Source of the DNA: Verrucomicrobiota bacterium
GTDB lineage: Bacteria > Verrucomicrobiota > Verrucomicrobiae > Chthoniobacterales > UBA10450
Assembly: GCA_005887855.1 (NCBI GenBank)
Contig: VBQB01000090.1
Location: forward strand, 1 to 9,525
Reading direction: 5' to 3'
Length of the DNA stretch: 9,525 nucleotides
Part shown: positions 6,571 to 9,525 of the stretch, piece by piece
How the letters are laid out: each line of letters starts with the position of its first letter
Position numbering within the stretch: the first letter of the stretch is position 1
Notes under the pieces: model-generated
What the model saw: only the letters and a program-made list of their open reading frames with translations
Databases searched by the model: none
What the model was told of the DNA's origin: nothing
Translations under genes and position numbers: made by a program

Positions 6571-8034
6571 TCAATCGAGCCAATCCATCGCGGTGAGTAA
6601 GCGACGGAATTGAGCATCATCGGTCGAAAGAGCCGGAAGCCATTCACCGATTGGTTCGCGTTTCCACCACGCTGACTCGCCCAGTGGCGCAAACTGGTAA
6701 CGATAGAGTCGCGCGCGAATGTAACGAGGCGGCGCCTTCGGAAACGGATTATTCGCGAGGAGCGAGAGGGTGCCACGATCGTTGTGGAGAAGTTTCCAAA
6801 CAAAATGTAGCGTCCACGGGTATTCGGCCGGTGACGCCATGGCTGCAAACCAGATTTGCCAGTCGATTCGCGGCTGGTACGGCGCGACAAACGGTGGACG
6901 CCGTCTCGGATCACCCGGTTTCGCTTTGAATTCGTACTCCTTCCATTTCGAGTCGCCAGTAACCAACGCGTCGTCGGTTCCCTCAAAAACAATTTCGGGG
7001 CGTTCGCGACCGACCGTGCCAAACGCGCCGTAAGTGTTTACGAGATCGAACGGATCGTAGGAATAATTCATGAGCTGCCGGCCGGAAACCAGATTGAGCA
7101 CGGGCGCAATGCTCAGATAAATAACCAAGATCGACAGCGCGATCGCGATTGTGTTGTTGATGCGTGACGGTTCCGATTCTTGAGCTGCTCGTTCGGCGCG
7201 CCTAACGAGTGATGCCGGAAGAAAGCGACGAAGAAACGTGTCGTCGAAGCAGGCAAGAAACGGAATGATGGTGACATAGTTCAGAAACGAGAGATTGCCG
7301 CTGATGATCAGAACAAGTTGAAAACTGACGAGCAAGACGCCCGCAATATGCCGCGCGGTGCGCGGACCAAACGAGAACCACGGCACGACCAGTTCGATAA
7401 AGTGATTCCAAGCGGTCCCGAATTTGTGAAACCAGTGCGGAGCGAAATGCAAATAGCGACTGATCGGATTCGGAATTGGCTGGGTTTCGTAATGATAGTA
7501 AAGGCAAGTGAGATCGCCCCAGCATTGGTCGCCGCGCAGTTTGATCAAGCCTGCGCCGATCATGATGCGAAAACCGAGCCAGCGAAAAAGCCAGATGACG
7601 AGCAACGGCGGCCGGCATTTCGGAAACGGGCGGCCATCGAGCAACGGGCAGAGAAAGATCTGGACGATCGACATGTACATCGCCCAGAGAATCGTGAGAA
7701 CGACCGCGTTGGCATAGCCGAACAAAACAATGAGCGACAAACCGAAGCCTGCCCATGCAAAGATCGATAACGCCTTGTCCGAGATGCCGAACCAGAAGAG
7801 CGTCGGCACTTCCAGCATGCCAGCGCTACGGGAACCGAGCTGCGTTTGTATGCTCGTGAGAAAATGATTCGCCGGAGTTAATCCGTGCTCGCCGATGAGC
7901 GGCACGAGTTGCTGCGCAGCGACAAGAAACGCAACTGCATAAACAAAACCGAGGAGGCGCAGAATAACAAAGCTCGTCAGCCAATAACAATTTCCACCGG
8001 CGAAAAGCCTTCCGAGAACGTTTTTGTCATCCAT
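6571..8034 (-). CDS. Lipase maturation factor (LMF1-like) family membrane protein, internal conserved block missing
   Basis: A 487-aa multipass membrane protein. Family signatures are strong: a hydrophobic N-terminal half with LVPLIGEHGLTPA (43-55), IFLCPLL followed by the WLFRWLGFRIMIGAGLIKLRGD-like block (148-169), the LYYHYETQPIPNP motif (178-190), and in the C-terminal soluble part NTYGAFG (333-339) with the PPFVAPYQPRIDWQIWFA region (380-397) and LLANNPFP (425-432). Vertebrate LMF1 helps lipoprotein lipase and related lipases fold in the ER; the bacterial role is unknown. Between MYMSIV (119-124) and IFLCPLL (126-132) the family normally carries a conserved segment of about 20-25 residues (pattern GQ-x-F/W...WE/D-x-LLLE-x-GFLA) that is absent here, although the frame is intact. 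This may be a real deletion or an assembly error. The gene is convergent to the alpha/beta hydrolase (34 bp between stops). A purine-rich AAAGGA lies about 20 bases before the ATG, too far for a typical ribosome binding site. Confidence 0.85.
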   Translation of the reverse strand: MDDKNVLGRLFAGGNCYWLTSFVILRLLGFVYAVAFLVAAQQLVPLIGEHGLTPANHFLTSIQTQLGSRSAGMLEVPTLFWFGISDKALSIFAWAGFGLSLIVLFGYANAVVLTILWAMYMSIVQIFLCPLLDGRPFPKCRPPLLVIWLFRWLGFRIMIGAGLIKLRGDQCWGDLTCLYYHYETQPIPNPISRYLHFAPHWFHKFGTAWNHFIELVVPWFSFGPRTARHIAGVLLVSFQLVLIISGNLSFLNYVTIIPFLACFDDTFLRRFLPASLVRRAERAAQESEPSRINNTIAIALSILVIYLSIAPVLNLVSGRQLMNYSYDPFDLVNTYGAFGTVGRERPEIVFEGTDDALVTGDSKWKEYEFKAKPGDPRRRPPFVAPYQPRIDWQIWFAAMASPAEYPWTLHFVWKLLHNDRGTLSLLANNPFPKAPPRYIRARLYRYQFAPLGESAWWKREPIGEWLPALSTDDAQFRRLLTAMDWLD

Positions 8035-8039
8035 AATGG

Positions 8040-8053
8040 ACGCTGGCCAACGT
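8040..8053. promoter_or_regulatory. Near-perfect 14-bp palindrome upstream of the LMF-like gene
   Basis: The sequence ACGCTGGCCAACGT is a palindrome apart from one T:G position per arm (ACGYTGGCCARCGT). It starts five bases upstream of the LMF start codon. It could be an operator half-site pair for a dimeric regulator, or form an mRNA hairpin that hides the start region. A palindrome of this size with a GGCC centre can occur by chance, so confidence is low. Confidence 0.25.
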
Positions 8054-8072
8054 GTCCTTTAAACGAACACCG

Positions 8073-8114
8073 CTGAACGCTCAACGTTCACTCAATCCGC
8101 AATCTGCAATCCAA
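8073..8114. repeat. Two adjoining blocks of degenerate 7-bp tandem repeats
   Basis: Six heptads fit head to tail. The first block reads CTGAACG, CTCAACG, TTCACTC and the second AATCCGC, AATCTGC, AATCCAA. The first block also contains a 6-bp inverted pair, TGAACG (8074-8079) and CGTTCA (8085-8090), with a 5-base loop. The stretch lies between the 3' end of the tRNA and the start of the LMF-like gene, and is non-coding. Short heptanucleotide tandem repeats between genes are known in cyanobacteria and other phyla. The copy number here is small and the units are imperfect. Confidence 0.5.
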
Positions 8115-8128
8115 AACCAAAAACGAAA

Positions 8129-8200
8129 TGCCAGGGGGGAGAATTGAACTCCCGACCAAGGGCTTATGAGTCCCCTGCTCTACCGCTGAGCTACCCTGGC
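8129..8200 (-). tRNA. tRNA with CAU anticodon, most likely elongator tRNA-Met
   Basis: A complete cloverleaf of 72 bases reads on the minus strand: acceptor GCCAGGG paired with CCCTGGC and discriminator A, D-arm GCTC-AGCGGTA-GAGC, anticodon loop CTCATAA with anticodon CAT at 8168-8166, variable region TGGTC, and T-arm GGGAG-TTCAATT-CTCCC. The 3' CCA is not encoded. It is not an initiator: the first pair G1-C72 is intact, and the three G:C pairs at the base of the initiator anticodon stem are missing. The anticodon stem (GGGGA/GCCCT) has a G-U pair at 27-43 and an A-G mismatch at 31-39. The loop is also compatible with tRNA-Ile2, whose CAU is changed to lysidine-AU by TilS, and the segment CTTGGTCG is reminiscent of that tRNA; Met is preferred but not proven. 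It lies on the same strand between the anti-sigma gene and the LMF-like gene. Confidence 0.9.
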
Positions 8201-8212
8201 ATTACGGCGAAA

Positions 8213-8241
8213 AGATTCAGCGGCACGTGACGACATGTCAA
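8213..8241 (-). promoter_or_regulatory. Candidate promoter of the tRNA gene
   Basis: On the minus strand a perfect sigma-70 -35 hexamer TTGACA (8241-8236) lies in the 51-bp gap between the anti-sigma stop and the tRNA. At a 17-bp spacing the -10 position holds GAATCT (8218-8213), which is a poor match. Transcription from here would begin a few bases before the mature tRNA 5' end at 8200, the spacing expected for a short leader trimmed by RNase P. The -35 box and position support it; the -10 box weakens it. Confidence 0.4.
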
Positions 8242-8251
8242 CGGTACGACC

Positions 8252-9025
8252 TTACTGCTTCGCCTTCGGAACATACGGCGCGAGATCTTTTTCGTGGCCA
8301 CGTAGCGCAGCCATAAAGCACACCCCGTTACGCTCGGTGACTGCTCCGACCCAGCCCTCTTGATGGACATACCGCCAACCCGAAAACTGCAACGCTGCGC
8401 CGGTCTTAGCATCTCTCTCCGCTGGGAAAAGAAAGAATTGCATACGTTTCTCAGTCACCCAGATTTGGGCGATGCGTTGCGACTCATCGTCGTCGAAAAC
8501 CCGGCAGCCGATGGTTTGAAAATCGGCGAATTCGGCGGGCACATCGTAATGTTCGAGCCGGTGCTTCAGAAAAAACAAATCGCCTAATGTCCCGGCGTCA
8601 GCGCTCACGGGATCGAGCAGGACCGATCGTGTCGACGCGGCGATCGTCAACAATTTTCGTGCTGTCTCCGAGCCTGGAAAATCATGCAAATGATCGAGGA
8701 GATGGAGGAGGAAGACTCCGGCGATAACCGCGAGAGCAATCCCGACCGCAAGGACGGCTGGATTCCGGGCCATTCTTTTCCACGTCCATTTGGAAGGAGA
8801 GACGAAGTCCTTGCTGGAAAACCAATCGGCAATCTCCGGCGGAATAGGAATGGAGCGAACTAGCGCGGCCACAGCGCGATCGAAGCTCTGTTGATTTGCA
8901 AATTCGTTGGAGGTCCGAGCACGGAACACCGTTGAACGCATGGAACGATCGCTTATCCGCTCCTCACTGATAGGCGCGCAATTCGCCAAAGCGCGTTGCC
9001 GACGCGAAAATCGGACCGTTTTCAT
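8252..9025 (-). CDS. Single-pass membrane protein, probable anti-sigma factor
   Basis: A 257-aa protein whose ATG overlaps the stop of the sigma-like gene by 4 bp (ATGA), indicating coupled translation. One transmembrane helix is clear (about 88-110, AVLAVGIALAV followed by IAGVFLLHLL), preceded by a basic stretch (WKRMARN), so the N-terminal 85 residues are predicted cytoplasmic and the C-terminal 145 periplasmic. This layout, and the position directly after an ECF-like sigma gene, is typical of a transmembrane anti-sigma factor. The C-terminal part ends in a beta-rich segment (GWRYVHQEGWVGAVTERNG, 216-234), reminiscent of the sensor domains of such proteins. The N-terminal part has no HxxxCxxC zinc-binding anti-sigma (ZAS) motif, so any sigma binding would use another fold. 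The signal sensed is unknown. Function rests mainly on topology and operon position. Confidence 0.6.
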   Translation of the reverse strand: MKTVRFSRRQRALANCAPISEERISDRSMRSTVFRARTSNEFANQQSFDRAVAALVRSIPIPPEIADWFSSKDFVSPSKWTWKRMARNPAVLAVGIALAVIAGVFLLHLLDHLHDFPGSETARKLLTIAASTRSVLLDPVSADAGTLGDLFFLKHRLEHYDVPAEFADFQTIGCRVFDDDESQRIAQIWVTEKRMQFFLFPAERDAKTGAALQFSGWRYVHQEGWVGAVTERNGVCFMAALRGHEKDLAPYVPKAKQ

Positions 9026-9504
9026 ACCACCGGTTTTTTAGGCAGGATGTCATCCACCCAAGCCTGAAACTGCCGCCGCCCACCGGTCAGCAACCGCGAA
9101 AGTTCGCCGATCTTGAGTTCCGTTAGCTTGAGAATTTCCCGATAATCGAACTCATTGAGATAAAAAAGTGCCAAGGCAGTCCGCTGAGGGTCGGGCGCAC
9201 CCGAGATCCAAATTGCCAGCTGCATGGGCTCAAGCTGTTCGATCTGTGACAAAGCCTCCGGAGTGATCTCATGCTCTTCGATTTCAAGGGGCTCAGCTTG
9301 CAAGTCGGCTTTACTTGCTTCCAAACAACGCCAGCGCGCATCACGGAAAAGCCAAAACCGCTCATTCGGCAGCGACCCCTCGGCTGCTCGTAACGCCGCG
9401 TCACGCAACGTGGTATGGAAAACTTCCTGCGCTTTGCTCGAGTCGCCCAGCATCAAAAAACAAAAGCGATAAAGCTGCGCCAGATTTTGTTTCGGAACGG
9501 ACAC
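9022..9504 (-). CDS. ECF-like RNA polymerase sigma factor (start uncertain, possibly cut by window edge)
   Basis: A 160-aa protein from a GTG at 9504. The N-terminal part (LYRFCFLMLGDSSKAQEVFHTTLRDA, in pieces at 11-36) has the spacing of sigma region 2, and WLFRDARWRCLEA (51-63) matches the end of that region. Residues about 90-148 resemble region 4: a helix with PQRTALALFYLNEFDYREI (106-124) followed by a helix-turn-helix-like LTELKIGELSRLLTGGRR (127-144). It would direct RNA polymerase to a small regulon and is probably held at the membrane by the product of the overlapping downstream gene. Region 2 is more divergent and the linker more acidic than in standard ECF factors. The frame upstream of the GTG has no stop before base 9525 and there is no Shine-Dalgarno sequence, so the true start may lie further upstream, outside the window. 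Its promoter is therefore not visible here. Confidence 0.68.
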   Translation of the reverse strand: MSVPKQNLAQLYRFCFLMLGDSSKAQEVFHTTLRDAALRAAEGSLPNERFWLFRDARWRCLEASKADLQAEPLEIEEHEITPEALSQIEQLEPMQLAIWISGAPDPQRTALALFYLNEFDYREILKLTELKIGELSRLLTGGRRQFQAWVDDILPKKPVV

Positions 9505-9525
9505 ACTGATTTTTTTTAACGGTCG

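Noticed and set aside
6060..7022. Open frame of 320 codons on the minus strand
   Set aside because: It overlaps the alpha/beta hydrolase on the other strand and the LMF gene in another frame. The product is Arg- and Ser-rich without motifs.
7657..7756. Frameshift in the LMF-like gene considered as cause of the missing block
   Set aside because: The frame is the same before and after the junction and both sides match the family in that frame, so an in-frame deletion or assembly gap fits better than a frameshift.
8073..8114. Repeat block considered as a CRISPR array
   Set aside because: Units are seven bases, head to tail and without spacers; no cas gene is nearby.

Overview
Window character. 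The DNA is moderately GC-rich, gene-dense and without mobile elements, rRNA or CRISPR. The gene set fits a soil or freshwater Verrucomicrobiota (Spartobacteria-like) chromosome: a bacterial lipase-maturation-factor (LMF1-like) membrane protein, weak Shine-Dalgarno sequences, an ECF-like sigma/anti-sigma pair, and degenerate heptad repeats between genes. That taxonomic guess is an inference; no rRNA or other marker gene is present.

Layout. From left to right: (1) a Spinster-type MFS transporter on the minus strand, cut by the left edge (1-1143). (2) Divergent from it after 50 bp, a 740-aa two-domain protein with a PlsC-type acyltransferase fused to an acyl-ACP/acyl-CoA synthetase, the architecture of E. 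coli Aas (1194-3416). (3) Convergent to that, a probably exported SGNH/GDSL hydrolase (3453-4694, minus). (4) Divergent after 109 bp, a two-gene operon joined by a 4-bp GTGA overlap: a stand-alone PlsC-like acyltransferase (4804-5505) and an alpha/beta hydrolase (5502-6536). (5) Convergent to that, an LMF1-like multipass membrane protein (6571-8034, minus), which appears to lack a normally conserved internal block. (6) A short intergenic region with a palindrome and two families of 7-bp repeats, then a CAU-anticodon tRNA (8129-8200, minus) with a consensus -35 box upstream. (7) An ECF-like sigma factor and a single-pass membrane protein, probably its anti-sigma factor, joined by a 4-bp ATGA overlap (9504 to 8252, minus). 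The sigma reading frame stays open to the right edge.

How the genes may work together. Five or six consecutive genes act, or plausibly act, on acyl lipids: lipid-type transporter, lysophospholipid acyltransferase/acyl-activating enzyme, secreted SGNH esterase, PlsC, alpha/beta hydrolase and lipase maturation factor. The most interesting reading is a phospholipid deacylation-reacylation (remodelling or salvage) neighbourhood. In it a Spinster-like carrier would take the place that LplT has beside Aas in E. coli, and the PlsC-hydrolase operon would pair acyl removal with acyl addition. This is an inference from gene families and neighbourhood; the sequence alone does not show substrates.

Gene-free stretches. 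No gap between genes exceeds about 220 bp, and the longest (8035-8251) holds the tRNA. The many other open frames on the opposite strand of these genes look like shadows.
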